A stretch of 13,346 nucleotides of DNA, taken from the NCBI GenBank assembly GCA_001771615.1, contig MEUF01000023.1, positions 1 to 13,346 of the forward strand, in the 5' to 3' direction. Of this stretch, positions 13,289 to 13,346 are shown in pieces (positions within the stretch are counted from its first letter, which is position 1; each line of letters starts with the position of its first letter). A program made the position numbers and the translations under genes. The notes under the pieces are model-generated. The model searched no databases. It saw only the letters and a list, made by a program, of their open reading frames with translations, and was not told the origin of the DNA. The DNA is from a candidate division WOR-1 bacterium RIFOXYB2_FULL_48_7. Lineage in GTDB: Bacteria > Margulisbacteria > WOR-1 > O2-12-FULL-45-9 > XYB2-FULL-48-7.

Positions 13289-13346
13289 GCGGGCGTAGCT
13301 CAGTTGGTAGAGCGTCACCCTTCCAAGGTGAGGGTCGCGAGTTCGA
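13289..13346 (+). tRNA. tRNA-Gly (TCC), 3' end outside window
   Basis: Acceptor 5' strand GCGGGCG, D-arm GCTC/GAGC, anticodon stem TCACC/GGTGA with loop CTTCCAA (anticodon TCC), and the start of the T-arm GCGAG-TTCGA at the window edge. The 3' acceptor strand lies outside the window. Confidence 0.93.

Overview
The window reads as chromosomal DNA from a free-living bacterium of moderate base composition, with short intergenic gaps, overlapping genes and an envelope that uses Sec export, lipoproteins and undecaprenyl carrier recycling. None of the genes is phage or plasmid-like. The gene content and style would fit an uncultured candidate phylum (Margulisbacteria/Saganbacteria came to mind), but that is a weak guess that the sequence alone cannot prove.

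Positions 1-3288 hold an envelope block: the 3' end of secD, then secF and uppP packed end to end, then a lipoprotein with a carboxypeptidase-regulatory-like repeat and a GATase-like domain, closed by a hairpin terminator. Positions 3364-10354 form a second tight operon: ftsK/spoIIIE, a three-gene BtuFCD-type ABC importer (cobalamin or another metal chelate) and a YfhO-family membrane protein. All junctions overlap or nearly touch. The ftsK start lies only 9 nt after an extended -10 element, so its mRNA may be leaderless.

From 10355 the layout changes. A tRNA-His on the minus strand and a small RRM RNA-binding protein on the plus strand diverge from overlapping promoters; the RRM gene has a leader of about 130 nt and a strong terminator. 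Then come an unrecognised 192-aa protein and, convergent with it and overlapping by four bases at TTAA, a SrkA/RdoA-type protein kinase.

The most unusual part is 12634-13019. Upstream of an intact tRNA cluster (Pro-UGG, Arg-UCU, Leu-UAG, Gly-UCC running off the window) lie two broken copies of tRNA-Pro. The first is split by two small palindromic elements, one in the D-loop and one in the T-loop. If both are removed, the flanks rejoin into 54 nt identical to the intact tRNA-Pro. The second copy is split in the D-loop by a third element. All three elements are head-to-tail pairs of hairpins, each hairpin bounded by TCCCG(A) and (T)CGGGA. I take them as a REP/MITE-like repeat family that inserts into the elbow loops of tRNA genes; an intron-like RNA-level explanation is less likely but testable.
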